A stretch of DNA of 47,331 nucleotides from a candidate division NC10 bacterium CSP1-5 (GTDB lineage Bacteria; Methylomirabilota; Methylomirabilia; Methylomirabilales; CSP1-5): positions 1 through 47,331 of the forward strand of contig LDXR01000019.1 in assembly GCA_001443495.1 (NCBI GenBank). Direction: 5' to 3'. Shown here in pieces: positions 32,141 to 42,243 of the stretch (the stretch's first letter is position 1; the number at the start of each line of letters is the position of its first letter). A model generated the notes under the pieces. The model was not told the origin of the DNA and did not search any database. It saw only the letters and a program-made list of their open reading frames with translations. Both the position numbers and the translations under genes were made by a program.

Positions 32141-32980
32141 TTATTCCCCCGGCCGCACGAAGATGCGGCCCTCCGTTTTCAGGTCGACGACCCCCTTCGC
32201 CTGGCCGAGACTCGCCAGTTTCGGCATCGCCTCCTCCACCCGCTGCATCGCCTTGGTGAAATCCATCGTCCCGATCTTCAGCCGGAGGCCGAAATCCCGG
32301 GTCACCAGCGTGTACCCGTCCTGCGCATCGTAGTGAACCTCCGAGAGATTCCGGCGCAGGACCCCGGCTTCCGCGTTCTGCAGGAGATCGATCGTCTTCT
32401 TCAGGTTCCGGATCGCGACCGGGTCCTTCGCCGCCAGGTCCTTCCGCGAGAATCCGGTGAGGATCGGGAGGTTCTTCGCGTCGTACGCGGTCAGACGCTT
32501 GAAGATGCTTCCCCGATCGTCCACGTAGTAGAGGGCGTCCAGGTTGATCATCGCGACCGGCTCCCGCTCCTCGATTCGCACCACGAGCTTGTCCGGGAAC
32601 GCCTTCCGCACGGCCACCTCCCGCACGAACGGATGGGACAGGATCCGCCGGCCGATCTCCTCCCTGGAAAGCGACCAGATGTTCCCCCGGCCGACCCCCT
32701 TGAGAACTCCCGCGATCTCGTCGCTCGAGACGTGGTTGCACGGGTTCATGTCGACGATCCGCACCGAGAAGATGTCGGAACGGCCCAGCCAGGAGTAGGC
32801 GGCCGCCCCGGCCGCCCCCAGGAGGAGAATGACCAGTGCCACCGCGGCGATCGGGATCGCCTGCCGGAACCGGGACCGGCCGGGGCTCGCCTCCTTTCCC
32901 TTCTTCTTCTTTTTTCTCGCCGCGTGCGGCCGCATTCGCTTTCCGAGCGATTTCTTGTGATATGCCTTGTACTCGATCAT
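32141..32980 (-). CDS. ftsQ: cell-division protein FtsQ
   Basis: 279 residues. A basic cytoplasmic start (RPHAARKKKKKGKEA), one membrane helix (AIPIAAVALVILLLGAAGAA, about 40-60), the POTRA domain (FSVRIVDMNPCNHVSSDEIA) and the FtsQ domain (FVREVAVRKAFPDKLVVRIE). FtsQ joins with FtsL and FtsB at the septum. It abuts ftsA and ddl. Confidence 0.95.
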   Translation of the reverse strand: MIEYKAYHKKSLGKRMRPHAARKKKKKGKEASPGRSRFRQAIPIAAVALVILLLGAAGAAAYSWLGRSDIFSVRIVDMNPCNHVSSDEIAGVLKGVGRGNIWSLSREEIGRRILSHPFVREVAVRKAFPDKLVVRIEEREPVAMINLDALYYVDDRGSIFKRLTAYDAKNLPILTGFSRKDLAAKDPVAIRNLKKTIDLLQNAEAGVLRRNLSEVHYDAQDGYTLVTRDFGLRLKIGTMDFTKAMQRVEEAMPKLASLGQAKGVVDLKTEGRIFVRPGE

Positions 32981-33916
32981 CTACTTGGTCAACCCCGCAT
33001 CGTCCAGGATCTCCTCGACGAGGTCCTCGAAGGAGACGCCGTCGAACCGGGCCGCCTTCGGCAGCAGGCTCGTTTCCGTCATTCCCGGGATCGTGTTCGC
33101 CTCCAGGAAGAAGAGGTTCCCTGCCGGGTCGACCCGGTAATCCAGCCTTGCCGCGCCGCGCAGCGAGAGGGCGGAAGCCGCCGCCCGAGTGAACTCCGCA
33201 GCCCGCAGGAGGATGTCGCGGTCCATCGGAACGGGGATCACGTACTCCGTTTGCCCGACCGTGTACTTGGAATGGTAGTCGTAGAGACCCGAGGCGGACT
33301 TCGGCACGATTTCGATCGCGGGGAGGACCCTGCCGTTCACGATCCCCACCGTGATTTCCCTGCCCGGCACGTAGGCCTCGACCAGCACACGGGTGTCGTA
33401 TCTCCCCGCTTCGGCCATGGCGCCGGCCCATCCCCCGAGATCCCGGACGACACTGACCCCCACCGTGGATCCTTCCCGGTCCGGTTTCACCACGAGGGGG
33501 AAGCCGAACGCCGGCGGGGCGGGTGCGGCGAGCGCCTCCCCTTCGAATACGGTGTCCGGCGCGCAGGGGACTCCGACGGCGGCCACAACCCTTTTGGCAA
33601 GCACCTTGCTCATCGAGACGGCGGAGGCGGCGACGCCCGACCCCGTGTACGGCACGCGGGCAAGCTCCAAGGCGCCCTGGATGCAACCGTCCTCCCCCAG
33701 GCGGCCGTGGAGCGCGATGAAGGCCACGTCGATCTCCGCCTTCCGGATCGCCGAAAGCCAATCTCCCCGGATGTCGATCTCCACCACCGGATATCCCTTC
33801 CGGCGAAGCGCTGACGCGGCGGCGCCCCCCGTCCGGAGCGACACCTCCCGCTCCGAGGACTCTCCGCCGAGGAACACCCCCACCGTCTTCCCCCGAAACC
33901 GTCCCTTCTCACTCAT
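32981..33916 (-). CDS. ddl: D-alanine--D-alanine ligase
   Basis: 311 residues, ATP-grasp. GGESSEREVSLRTGGA at the start, FIALHGRLGEDGCIQGALE, and ALSLRGAARLDYRVDPAGNL then LEANTIPGMTETSLLPKAA at the end. It joins two D-Ala for the pentapeptide. The start overlaps the murB end by 8 bases. Confidence 0.97.
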   Translation of the reverse strand: MSEKGRFRGKTVGVFLGGESSEREVSLRTGGAAASALRRKGYPVVEIDIRGDWLSAIRKAEIDVAFIALHGRLGEDGCIQGALELARVPYTGSGVAASAVSMSKVLAKRVVAAVGVPCAPDTVFEGEALAAPAPPAFGFPLVVKPDREGSTVGVSVVRDLGGWAGAMAEAGRYDTRVLVEAYVPGREITVGIVNGRVLPAIEIVPKSASGLYDYHSKYTVGQTEYVIPVPMDRDILLRAAEFTRAAASALSLRGAARLDYRVDPAGNLFFLEANTIPGMTETSLLPKAARFDGVSFEDLVEEILDDAGLTK

Positions 33917-34793
33917 CGGCGAATCCCCACATCTTCACCTCGGTGGCAAGCGTGATGTCCGCCAGCTTCCGCACCGCCTCCCTCCCGCGCGCGATGAGCC
34001 GCAAGATGTCGGACGCGCCGGCCCGCCCCCTGTTGATCATGAAATTGGCGTGCTTCTCCGAAAACATCGCGTCTCCCTCGCGGGCGCCCTTCATCCCCAC
34101 CCGCTCCAGAAGGACCGCCGCCCTCTCCAAGCCGGGGGGATTCCGGAAGGTGGAGCCGAACGTCCGCTCCCCCCAGGGCTGGCTGGCGCGGCGCCCCTCG
34201 TTGAGCGTCTTCATGCGGGAAAACGCGTCGTCGGAATGCCCCGGACGGAGCCGGAACCCCGCACGGGCGATGATCCCCCCCACGGGGTACTCGGCCGTCC
34301 TGTAGGAAAAACGGATGTCCCTCGCCGCGACCCGGTGCAGCGTCCCCTCGGGATCCACGATTTCCACCCACTCGACGATATCCCCGATGGCACGGCCGTA
34401 CGCCCCGGCGTTCATCGTCAGCGCTCCGCCCACCGTACCCGGGATCCCACCCAGTTCCTCGGCCCCGGAGAGGGCGGACAGGGCGCACAGGACCGCGAAC
34501 CTCGGGAGCATCACACCCGCGTCGGCAACCGTCGTCCCCCCCGAAGCGAAGAGAACCTTTCCCATGTTCTTCTTGAGGCAGACCACCGTGCCGCGAACGC
34601 CGCCGTCCGACACGAGCAGGTTGCTGCCCCCCCCCAGCGCCCTCACTTCCCGGTTCGCGGCGCGCTCCGACGCGAGGATCTCCTGGATCTCCCGCACCGA
34701 GCGGGGGAAGACCAATCGTTCGGCCGCCCCACCGATTCCGACGGTGGTGAACTCCCGCATCTTGGCGCCGAACATCTCCTCGATCCTCTTCAT
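33909..34793 (-). CDS. murB: UDP-N-acetylenolpyruvoylglucosamine reductase
   Basis: 294 residues, FAD-binding. TTVGIGGAAERLVFPRSV, LGGGSNLLVSDGG, GIPGTVGGALTMNAGAYG and the late SGGFRNP-type segment (GSTFRNPPGLERAAVLLE, type II-like) are visible. It reduces UDP-GlcNAc-enolpyruvate to UDP-MurNAc with NADPH. The ATG at 34793 follows GGAGGGGGG; a start at 34865 would overlap murC by 38 bases and is less likely. Confidence 0.96.
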   Translation of the reverse strand: MKRIEEMFGAKMREFTTVGIGGAAERLVFPRSVREIQEILASERAANREVRALGGGSNLLVSDGGVRGTVVCLKKNMGKVLFASGGTTVADAGVMLPRFAVLCALSALSGAEELGGIPGTVGGALTMNAGAYGRAIGDIVEWVEIVDPEGTLHRVAARDIRFSYRTAEYPVGGIIARAGFRLRPGHSDDAFSRMKTLNEGRRASQPWGERTFGSTFRNPPGLERAAVLLERVGMKGAREGDAMFSEKHANFMINRGRAGASDILRLIARGREAVRKLADITLATEVKMWGFADE

Positions 34794-34827
34794 CCCCCCT
34801 CCCGGCTGGCTCCGACTCTCCCGGCCC

Positions 34828-36195
34828 TTAACGGGATACAACACCTTCTGCCAGTTTCCAGACATCTCCGGCCCCCATGGTCAGAAATATGTCGCCCGAT
34901 AGCAGTCGGGGCAGAACCTCCCCCGCCGCTTCCCCGGCCTTCCCTGCGAAAAAGGTCGCCTTGTGTCCGTGGTCCCGTATCGCATCGCAGAGCCGCTCGC
35001 CCGAGGCCCCCGGGATCGGCTCTTCTCCCGCGGGGTACACCTCGAAAACGAAGAGCAGGTCCGCGTCATGGAACGCGGAGACGAACTCCTGGAACAGGGC
35101 ATGTGTCCGGGAGTACCGGTGCGGCTGGAAGCCGACGACGATCCGGCGGCCTGGCCACACTTCCCGGGCAGCAGCGAGCGTTGCCCGGATCTCCGCAGGG
35201 TGATGCCCGTAATCGTCCACGACCGTCACGCCTTCCCGTTCTCCCTTGATCTGGAACCGCCTGTGCACCCCCCGGTAGTCGGAAAGCCCCTCCCGGATCT
35301 TGTCGAAGGAGATCCCCAGCTCCGAGGCCACCGCAACCGCTGCGAGCGCGTTGCTCACGTTATGGCGGCCGGGCGCGGAAAGCGAAACCTCTCCGAGGCT
35401 CTTCCCGCGGTGGATCACCCGGAACCGGTTCGTCATGCCCTCGGGCGCGACGCCGTCGGCCCGGTAATCCGCCTGCAGGGAGAAACCGTAGGTGACGTAC
35501 GTCTTCTGGAGCGCGGGGATGAGCTCCTGGACGTTCGGGTGGTCCACGCACAGGACGGCGAACCCGTAGAAAGGAACCTTGTTGAGGAAATGGAGGAACG
35601 TCTCCTTGATCTGTCCGATGCCCGAGTAGTAGTCGAGGTGCTCCGGATCGATGTTGGTCACAACCGCCACGGTGGGAGAGAGCCGAAAGAACGACCCGTC
35701 GCTCTCGTCGGCCTCGGCCACCAGGAAATCCCCGGATCCGAGCTTGGCGTTGGAGCCGAGGCTGTTGAGCTTCCCCCCCACCACGGCGGTCGGGTCCCAC
35801 CCGGCCGTCGCGAGGATGGTGGCCACCATCGAGGTCGTGGTCGTCTTGCCGTGCGTTCCCGCGATGGCAATCCCGTATTTCATCCGCATGAGCTCGGCAA
35901 GCATCTCCGCCCGGGGGATTACCGGGATTTTCCTGCGGTGCGCCTCGATCACTTCCGGGTTGTCCGGGCGGACGGCCGAGGAGACCACCACCACGTGGCC
36001 GTCCTCCGGTATGTTGCCAGACGCGTGCCCGGCCCGGATCTCCGCTCCGAGACGCGTAAGCCGGTCCGTCGTGTCGGAGAGACGCAGGTCCGATCCGGAG
36101 ACGCGGTATCCGAGGTTCAGGAGGAGCTCCGCGATTCCGCTCATCCCGATCCCGCCGATTCCGACGAAATGAATCCGCAACCCCTTTCTATACAC
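34828..36195 (-). CDS. murC: UDP-N-acetylmuramate--L-alanine ligase
   Basis: 455 residues. [20 protein letters not shown] at the start, ATP loop [19 protein letters not shown] (about residue 112), [20 protein letters not shown] late. It adds L-Ala to UDP-MurNAc. A GTG at 36195 is chosen: it lies just after GAGGAG and overlaps the murG end by 8 bases. Longer forms upstream lie wholly within murG. Confidence 0.96.
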   Translation of the reverse strand: MYRKGLRIHFVGIGGIGMSGIAELLLNLGYRVSGSDLRLSDTTDRLTRLGAEIRAGHASGNIPEDGHVVVVSSAVRPDNPEVIEAHRRKIPVIPRAEMLAELMRMKYGIAIAGTHGKTTTTSMVATILATAGWDPTAVVGGKLNSLGSNAKLGSGDFLVAEADESDGSFFRLSPTVAVVTNIDPEHLDYYSGIGQIKETFLHFLNKVPFYGFAVLCVDHPNVQELIPALQKTYVTYGFSLQADYRADGVAPEGMTNRFRVIHRGKSLGEVSLSAPGRHNVSNALAAVAVASELGISFDKIREGLSDYRGVHRRFQIKGEREGVTVVDDYGHHPAEIRATLAAAREVWPGRRIVVGFQPHRYSRTHALFQEFVSAFHDADLLFVFEVYPAGEEPIPGASGERLCDAIRDHGHKATFFAGKAGEAAGEVLPRLLSGDIFLTMGAGDVWKLAEGVVSR

Positions 36196-37297
36196 CCCCG
36201 TCCACTCCTCTCCCCATCTCGCGCAGGGCCGACCGGATGATTGCCTGGGCCGCTCCCGGCCGGGAGAACCCCGCAGCACCCTCCTCCGCCAACTTCCTCC
36301 GGGCGGGATCCCCTGCCCAAAGGGAAAGCGCCTCGCGCACCTTCGTAACGGACGCCTGCTCCTGCCGAAGGAAGATCCCGCCCCCTCCCGCGCAAAACTC
36401 CTCGGCGTTTTTTTCCTGGTGGCGATCGGCGGCAAAGGGGTACGGGATCAGCACGCACGGCTTGCCGAAAAGCGCCGCCTCCGCGATGGAGAGGGCTCCG
36501 GCCCGCATCAGGACCGCGTGGCACCGGGCGAAAAAGTCCCCGATCCGATCCGTGAAGGGAAACGGCTCGATGGGGAGCCCCTCCTCCCTCACAACGTTCT
36601 CCACGGCGGCGAACTCCTTTTCGCCGGTCTGCAGGAGGAACCGCATTTCGCCCTCCCCGCCCTTTCCTTCCCTTCCCATGCCGAGCACGAGCTCGTTGAT
36701 CGCCCTCGCTCCCTGGGACCCCCCCATCGCGAAGACGGTGAAGGGTCCGGGGGGCGGAACCCGTTTCCGGGACTCCGCGGCCGCTTCCACGATTTCCCGC
36801 CGTACGGGGTTCCCGGACACCGACGCCCGCCCCGGGGGAAAGTACGGGACCGCCCCCCCGAATCCCGTGTACACGCCCCTGGCGATCCTCCCGAGCATCC
36901 GGTTCGATCTTCCCGGTACGGCATTCTGTTCCTGAAGAAAAAGCGAAACCCCTGTGGCTGCCGCCGCCAGAGAGACGGGCACGGAGGCGTATCCGCCGAC
37001 TCCGAACACAAAGTCGGGGCGCCTGCGGCGCAATACCCGGAAGGAGGCGCTAAGCCCGCCGATCATTTTGGCCACCCCCGTAAGCCCGCCCGCTCCCCGG
37101 CCCCGGACCTGGCCCGAGGAGACGAAATCGATCTCGATCCCGCGGGACGGCACCGCCCTCGCCTCGAGGCCTCCTTCCGTCCCGACGAAGGATACGGATC
37201 CTCCCGGGGAGAGGGAGAGAAACGCCTCAGCAAGCGCTATCCCCGGGAACACGTGCCCGCCGGTTCCCCCGCCTGCGATTACCAGGTTCAGCGACAA
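36188..37297 (-). CDS. murG: undecaprenyldiphospho-muramoylpentapeptide glucosaminyltransferase
   Basis: 369 residues. [18 protein letters not shown] at the start, [29 protein letters not shown] and the donor site [20 protein letters not shown] then HQEKNAEEF. It adds GlcNAc to lipid I to give lipid II at the inner membrane. A TTG at 37297 serves as start, with GGAAGG upstream. The first 71 bases overlap the tail of ftsW in another frame. Confidence 0.95.
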   Translation of the reverse strand: MSLNLVIAGGGTGGHVFPGIALAEAFLSLSPGGSVSFVGTEGGLEARAVPSRGIEIDFVSSGQVRGRGAGGLTGVAKMIGGLSASFRVLRRRRPDFVFGVGGYASVPVSLAAAATGVSLFLQEQNAVPGRSNRMLGRIARGVYTGFGGAVPYFPPGRASVSGNPVRREIVEAAAESRKRVPPPGPFTVFAMGGSQGARAINELVLGMGREGKGGEGEMRFLLQTGEKEFAAVENVVREEGLPIEPFPFTDRIGDFFARCHAVLMRAGALSIAEAALFGKPCVLIPYPFAADRHQEKNAEEFCAGGGGIFLRQEQASVTKVREALSLWAGDPARRKLAEEGAAGFSRPGAAQAIIRSALREMGRGVDGGV

Positions 37298-38408
37298 AAC
37301 CTTCCGCTCCTTTCATCGAGATGTTGGTGAGGACCCCGACCGCCGCCAGGTGGAGGATCAGCGAGCTTCCCCCGTAGCTCAGGAACGGCAGGACCATTCC
37401 CTTCGGCGGGAGCATCTTCAAGCCCACCATCATGTTCGCGAGGGCCTGCACGCCGATCACGGTCGATATGCCCATCGCGAGATACTTCCCGAACGGGTCG
37501 CGGGCGCGCCGGCCGATCCGAAAACCCACCCAGACGAGCGTCATGAAGCAGGCGCCCACGACGACGACTCCCGCGAACCCGAGTTCCTCACCGATGACGG
37601 AAAAGATATAGTCCGTGTGCATCTCCGGAAGGTAGAAGAGCTTCTGCTTCCCGGCACCGATCCCCGTCCCGAGAAGACCGCCGTTCGAGAACGCGATCAG
37701 GGACTGCACTACCTGGTATCCCGCCGCCTGTGCCTGGGAGAACGGGTCGAAGAAAGCCGAAAGGCGCGCCATCCGGTACGGTTTCGCGGCGATCGCGAGA
37801 GCCACGCCGATCACCCCCAGGATGCCGCATCCCGCGAGGAGTTTCCACGGGAACCCGGCGATATACAGCAGCGCCAGGAACGACGCGGTTACGACCACCG
37901 CCATCCCGAAATCCGGCTCCTTGAGGATCAGCACCACGGTGGCAGCCAGGACCGCGAGCATCGGCAGGAACGCCCGCCCGCTCTCGCGGAAGTTCTCCCC
38001 CCTCCGGTCGATGGTGTAGGCCGCGTAGGCAATGAGGGAGAACTTGGCCAGCTCGGAAGGCTGGAAGGTGAAGAGCCGCAAGTTGATCCACCGGGACGCG
38101 CCGTTGGCCGTGTGCCGGATCCCGGGGACGTAGACGAGGATCAGGAGGACGAAGGTTCCCCCCAGAAGGAGAGGGATGTGCCGGCGAAAGATGTCGTAAT
38201 CGATCCGGGAAAGGAAAAGGGCCAGGGAGGCTCCCACCACGAAGAAGAGAACCTGCCGTTTGAAATAGTACGCCGCGTCGTGCCCGAGCCGATCGGACGC
38301 CCCTGCCGTGATTGACGATGCGCTATACACCATCACGGCTCCCAGGCCCACAAGGATCAGCGTGCAGAGAGTGAGGATCAGGTTTTCGTGCCGTTTCCCG
38401 ATGTTCAT
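37227..38408 (-). CDS. ftsW: FtsW, septal peptidoglycan glycosyltransferase (SEDS)
   Basis: 393 residues, ten membrane helices. MVYSASSITAG near the start, GASRWINLRLFTFQPSELAK (about 105-125), LKEPDFGMAVVV with the SEDS Asp-Asp-type loop later, and the end motif PKGMVLPFLSYGGSSLI. It polymerises lipid II with FtsI. The ATG overlaps the murD stop (ATGA). The last 24 residues are basic ([14 protein letters not shown]) and lie within murG. Confidence 0.96.
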   Translation of the reverse strand: MNIGKRHENLILTLCTLILVGLGAVMVYSASSITAGASDRLGHDAAYYFKRQVLFFVVGASLALFLSRIDYDIFRRHIPLLLGGTFVLLILVYVPGIRHTANGASRWINLRLFTFQPSELAKFSLIAYAAYTIDRRGENFRESGRAFLPMLAVLAATVVLILKEPDFGMAVVVTASFLALLYIAGFPWKLLAGCGILGVIGVALAIAAKPYRMARLSAFFDPFSQAQAAGYQVVQSLIAFSNGGLLGTGIGAGKQKLFYLPEMHTDYIFSVIGEELGFAGVVVVGACFMTLVWVGFRIGRRARDPFGKYLAMGISTVIGVQALANMMVGLKMLPPKGMVLPFLSYGGSSLILHLAAVGVLTNISMKGAEGFVAEPGNRRRGNRRARVPGDSAC

Positions 38409-39751
38409 TCCGGCAACCTCATCACCACCTCCCGGAACACCTCGCCGCGCTCCTCGAAGTTGCGGAACATATCGAAGCTCGAGCAAGCCGGGGAGAACAC
38501 CACAACGTCGCCTTCCCGCGCGCACTCCGCGGCCTCCCGGACCGCTTCGTCCAGGGAGCCGGCCAGCAGGAGGGGCACCGACCCCGCGAGTTCCCGTTTC
38601 ATTCTCTCCCGTGCCTCTCCCAGGAGGATCGCCGCCCGGGCTTTCCGCCTCAAGGGATCGCGAAGGGGTCGGAAATCCACCCCCTTGTCCTTCCCTCCGG
38701 CGATGAGCACCACCGGCTCGGGGAACCCCTCCAGACATTTGAGTACCGCGCCGACATTGGTCCCTTTCGAGTCGTTGAAGAAGGACACCCCGTGCACCTT
38801 CCGGACGAACTCCACGCGGTGCGGCAGCCCGGCGAACGCCGATAGGCTTTCCCGGACGGTGTCGGGAGGGATCCCCATGCGGCGGGCCGCCCCGATCGCG
38901 GCCATGGCGTTCTCCACGTTCTGGAGCCCCCGGACCCGGAGAAGTGAAGACTTGTACCTCTCCTCGACGGAGCCGTCCCGGTAGACCATGTCCTCCCCGT
39001 CCCGGAACACTCCCGCCACAAGCGGCCGGGAGAGGGAAAAAGGGATCCGCACGGAGGGGACCGCGCGGAGCCTTGCGGACACCTCCCGATCGTCGGCGTT
39101 CACGATGGCCACATCGGCGGGACCCTGATTCCGGAAGATCCCCATCTTCGTGGCGGCGTAGGTGGAAAAATCGGGGTACCGGTCCCGATGGTCCTCCGTG
39201 ATGTTCAGGAGGACGGCGACGGAAGGCCGGAAGGCGTCGATCGTCTCCAGCTGGAAGCTCGAAACCTCCACCACGGCCCAGTCATGCGAGCCGCCTGCCG
39301 CGCTGGCGAAGGGGGTTCCCAGGTTTCCCCCGATGAAGACCCGGGGAAAAACGCGCGACGCCATGTCGCCCAACAGCGTCGTGACCGTGGATTTGCCGTT
39401 CGTCCCCGTCACGGCAGCCACTTTCCCGCCGAACCGGCGGAAACCGAGCTCCAGTTCCCCCCACACGGGCGTCCCGGCGCGGACCAGCGCCGGGAGAGGG
39501 AGCTTCTCCCTGGGGACCCCGGGAGAGAGGACGACGAGTGCCGTCTCAAGCGCCGCCTTCTCGGTCATCCTCCCGTGGACGAACGCGATCTGCGGGGGGA
39601 CGGGGTGCCCGAGGGACCGCTCCACGGCCTCCTTCGGACGCTCGTCGAAAAGCGTGACCCGGGCTCCCTCGCGCAGAAGGAGGAGGGCCGAGACGAACCC
39701 CGAGATCCCGGCCCCGATCACGAACGCGTCCCTCCCGCCGAAGGTCTCCAT
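38405..39751 (-). CDS. murD: UDP-N-acetylmuramoylalanine--D-glutamate ligase
   Basis: 448 residues. FVIGAGISGFVSALLLL at the start, ATP loop AAVTGTNGKSTVTTLLG (about 112), LNITEDHRDRYPDFSTYAAT, GLPHRVEFVRKVHGVSFFND then SKGTN. It adds D-Glu. It follows mraY by one base and overlaps ftsW by ATGA. Confidence 0.97.
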   Translation of the reverse strand: METFGGRDAFVIGAGISGFVSALLLLREGARVTLFDERPKEAVERSLGHPVPPQIAFVHGRMTEKAALETALVVLSPGVPREKLPLPALVRAGTPVWGELELGFRRFGGKVAAVTGTNGKSTVTTLLGDMASRVFPRVFIGGNLGTPFASAAGGSHDWAVVEVSSFQLETIDAFRPSVAVLLNITEDHRDRYPDFSTYAATKMGIFRNQGPADVAIVNADDREVSARLRAVPSVRIPFSLSRPLVAGVFRDGEDMVYRDGSVEERYKSSLLRVRGLQNVENAMAAIGAARRMGIPPDTVRESLSAFAGLPHRVEFVRKVHGVSFFNDSKGTNVGAVLKCLEGFPEPVVLIAGGKDKGVDFRPLRDPLRRKARAAILLGEARERMKRELAGSVPLLLAGSLDEAVREAAECAREGDVVVFSPACSSFDMFRNFEERGEVFREVVMRLPE

Positions 39752-39752
39752 C

Positions 39753-40829
39753 TCACCGTATCTTGAGGGTGCTGATGGCCAGCAGCGCCAGGATGATCGA
39801 GATGATCCAGAAACGAACGATGATCTTCGGCTCCGCCCATCCCTTGAGTTCGAAGTGGTGGTGGACCGGCGCCATCCGGAAGATCCGCTTCCGGGTGGTC
39901 TTGTAGGAGAAGACCTGAAAAATCACCGAGAGAGCCTCCATCACGAACACCCCCCCCACCAGCACCAGGACGATCTCCTGCTTCACCATCACGGCCACGA
40001 CGCCGAGCGCGGCACCCAGGGAAAGCGACCCGGTGTCCCCCATGAACACCTGGGCGGGATAGGTGTTGAACCAGAGAAAGCCGATCCCCGCCCCGGCCAT
40101 GGCGCCACAGAAGATGGTGAGCTCCCCCGCCCCCGGGACATAGGGAATCTGCAGGTAGTTCGCGATCTTCACGTGCCCGGTGAGATACGCGAACAGCATG
40201 TAGGTCCCGGCGGCGATGATGGAAGGGCCGACGGCAAGCCCGTCGAGACCGTCGGTCAGATTGACGGCGTTCGACGCCCCCACGATCACCAGGATAATAA
40301 ACGGGATGTACAGGATCCCCAGTCTCGGGTTGAGCTTCTTGAAAAAGGGGATGCTCACCTTGTCCTGGATCCCGATGTCCATGTAGATCAGCGTCGCCGC
40401 CATCCCTGCGAGGATGATCTGGCTCGTGAATTTTGCCTTCGCGCTCAAGCCCTTCGGATCCTTCCGGATGACCTTCTTGAAGTCGTCGAGGAAGCCGATT
40501 GCCCCATATCCGACGGTCACGAAAATCGCGATCCATATATAGGGGTTCGAGAGGTTCGCCCAGAGCAGGGTCGGGATCACGACGGCGATGACGATCAGGA
40601 GGCCTCCCATCGTCGGGGTTCCCTCCTTCGCGAGGTGTCTCTCCGGCCCGTCCCTCCGGATGGTCTGCCCGATCTGGTGGGAGCTGAGCTCGCGGATAAG
40701 CCACGGCCCGAGGATGAAACACAGGAGGAGCGCGGTGATCGAGGCGTAGATCGTGCGGAACGTGATGTACCGGAACACGTTGAAAAACGAATACTCCACG
40801 TGCAGCGGGAAGAGCAGGTGGTACAGCAT
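39753..40829 (-). CDS. mraY: phospho-N-acetylmuramoyl-pentapeptide transferase
   Basis: 358 residues, ten membrane helices. [20 protein letters not shown], the metal-binding [11 protein letters not shown] (about 105), [33 protein letters not shown] and the late [13 protein letters not shown]. It makes lipid I from UDP-MurNAc-pentapeptide and undecaprenyl phosphate. It lies 4 bases after murF. Confidence 0.98.
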   Translation of the reverse strand: MLYHLLFPLHVEYSFFNVFRYITFRTIYASITALLLCFILGPWLIRELSSHQIGQTIRRDGPERHLAKEGTPTMGGLLIVIAVVIPTLLWANLSNPYIWIAIFVTVGYGAIGFLDDFKKVIRKDPKGLSAKAKFTSQIILAGMAATLIYMDIGIQDKVSIPFFKKLNPRLGILYIPFIILVIVGASNAVNLTDGLDGLAVGPSIIAAGTYMLFAYLTGHVKIANYLQIPYVPGAGELTIFCGAMAGAGIGFLWFNTYPAQVFMGDTGSLSLGAALGVVAVMVKQEIVLVLVGGVFVMEALSVIFQVFSYKTTRKRIFRMAPVHHHFELKGWAEPKIIVRFWIISIILALLAISTLKIR

Positions 40830-40833
40830 CAGA

Positions 40834-42243
40834 CTAGGCCCACTCCTTTTCCACGGCCTCGGCGATCTCCTCGAGCCGCATTCCTCGGGATCCTTTCACC
40901 AGGATGATATCCCCTTGCCGCAATGCACCCGCCACCGCCTCGCGCAGCGCGCTCCGGTCTTCGGCGTGCTGGATCCGGCCAGGGTCCATCCCGCCCTCCC
41001 GGGCCCCGCCGGCGATCGCCGCCGCCTCGTTTCCGTGGGTGAACAGGAGGTCCGGCCTCATCCCGGCGAGCAAATGCCCGATCCGGAAATGGGAGGCACC
41101 GGACGCCTCCCCCAGTTCGAGCATGTCCGCCAGGACCACGACGATTCTTCGCCCCCGCCGAAGGGCCATCAGGCTCCGCAGGGCCGCCTCTACGGAAGCG
41201 GGATTCGCGTTGTAGGTGTCGTCCAGGAGCAGCCCCCCTCCCCGCAGGGGGACGGGGCGGAATCTCCCGCGGGCGGGGTCCACGGAACGGAATCCCTCCT
41301 CCATATCCCCCGGACGCAAGCCCAGGGCATATGCGGCGGCAACGGCAGCCAGCGCATTCATCAGGTTGTGCTCGCCCGTGAGCCGGAGGGAGGAGATGAA
41401 CCGCCCGGAAGGGGTCCGGACCGCGATCTGCATCCCCTGGTCGTCCATGGACAGCACCCGCCCCGATATCTCGTTTTGCGCGACGCCGTAGTAGATCTTC
41501 GCGGCCCGGCAGCGGCCCGCCTCCCGCATCACCCGCAGGTCCATCGCGTTCACCACCGCCGTCCCCGATTCCGGAAGGGCCCGGTAGAGGTCCCCTTTCT
41601 CCCGGGCCACCCCCTCGAGGCTGCCGAGTCCCTGGAGGTGCGCGGGCGCGATGTTGGTGATGACCGCCACGTCGGGAGCGGAGATCGCCGAAAGCCTCGC
41701 GATCTCGCCCGGATGGTTCGTTCCCATCTCCAGCACCGCGACGTCATGGTCCCCGGAGAGTTCCAGCAGGGCAAGCGGCAATCCGATCAGGTTGTTGCGA
41801 TTCCCGGGATTCTTGAGAACCTTCCTGCTCCGGAAAAGCAGAGCCGCGAGCATCTCCTTCGTGGACGTCTTGCCGGAGCTGCCCGTGATCCCCACGAGGG
41901 GGATGTGGCGGAGCCGCTCCCGATGCGCCCTGGCCAGATCCCCCAGCGCCTCGACCGAGTTGCGCACGACGAACACCGGCTTCCCGGCCAGAATTTCGTG
42001 GGGGACCTTCCGCGCACCCTCCTCCGACACGATCGCCGCCCGAGCCCCCTTGCGGATCGCTTCCTCCACGTAATCGGCGCCGTCGACCCGCTCCCCGGGG
42101 AGGGCAACGAAGAGGCCCCCGGGCGCTACTTCCCTGCTGTCGGCAGTCACGGATCCGATGGGCTCCCGGGCGGAAATCTCCCCTCCCCCACGCAGCGGAT
42201 GGAGGACCCCGATCACGTCCCCCAGCGTCAACCTACCCGTCAC
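40834..42243 (-). CDS. murF: UDP-N-acetylmuramoyl-tripeptide--D-alanyl-D-alanine ligase
   Basis: 469 residues. [20 protein letters not shown] early, ATP loop [15 protein letters not shown] (about 110), [32 protein letters not shown]. It adds D-Ala-D-Ala. A GTG at 42243, overlapping the murE stop by 11 bases, is taken as start; the ribosome site is weak and a TTG 12 bases downstream is possible. Confidence 0.96.
   Translation of the reverse strand: MTGRLTLGDVIGVLHPLRGGGEISAREPIGSVTADSREVAPGGLFVALPGERVDGADYVEEAIRKGARAAIVSEEGARKVPHEILAGKPVFVVRNSVEALGDLARAHRERLRHIPLVGITGSSGKTSTKEMLAALLFRSRKVLKNPGNRNNLIGLPLALLELSGDHDVAVLEMGTNHPGEIARLSAISAPDVAVITNIAPAHLQGLGSLEGVAREKGDLYRALPESGTAVVNAMDLRVMREAGRCRAAKIYYGVAQNEISGRVLSMDDQGMQIAVRTPSGRFISSLRLTGEHNLMNALAAVAAAYALGLRPGDMEEGFRSVDPARGRFRPVPLRGGGLLLDDTYNANPASVEAALRSLMALRRGRRIVVVLADMLELGEASGASHFRIGHLLAGMRPDLLFTHGNEAAAIAGGAREGGMDPGRIQHAEDRSALREAVAGALRQGDIILVKGSRGMRLEEIAEAVEKEWA

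Noticed and set aside
31865-33814. 649-codon plus-strand frame opposite ftsA, ftsQ and ddl
   Set aside because: Same reason: antisense frame of high-GC core genes with no motif and low-complexity residues.
34793-34865. Longer murB start at 34865
   Set aside because: It would extend into murC by 38 bases; GGAGGGGGG before 34793 and family length favour the shorter form.
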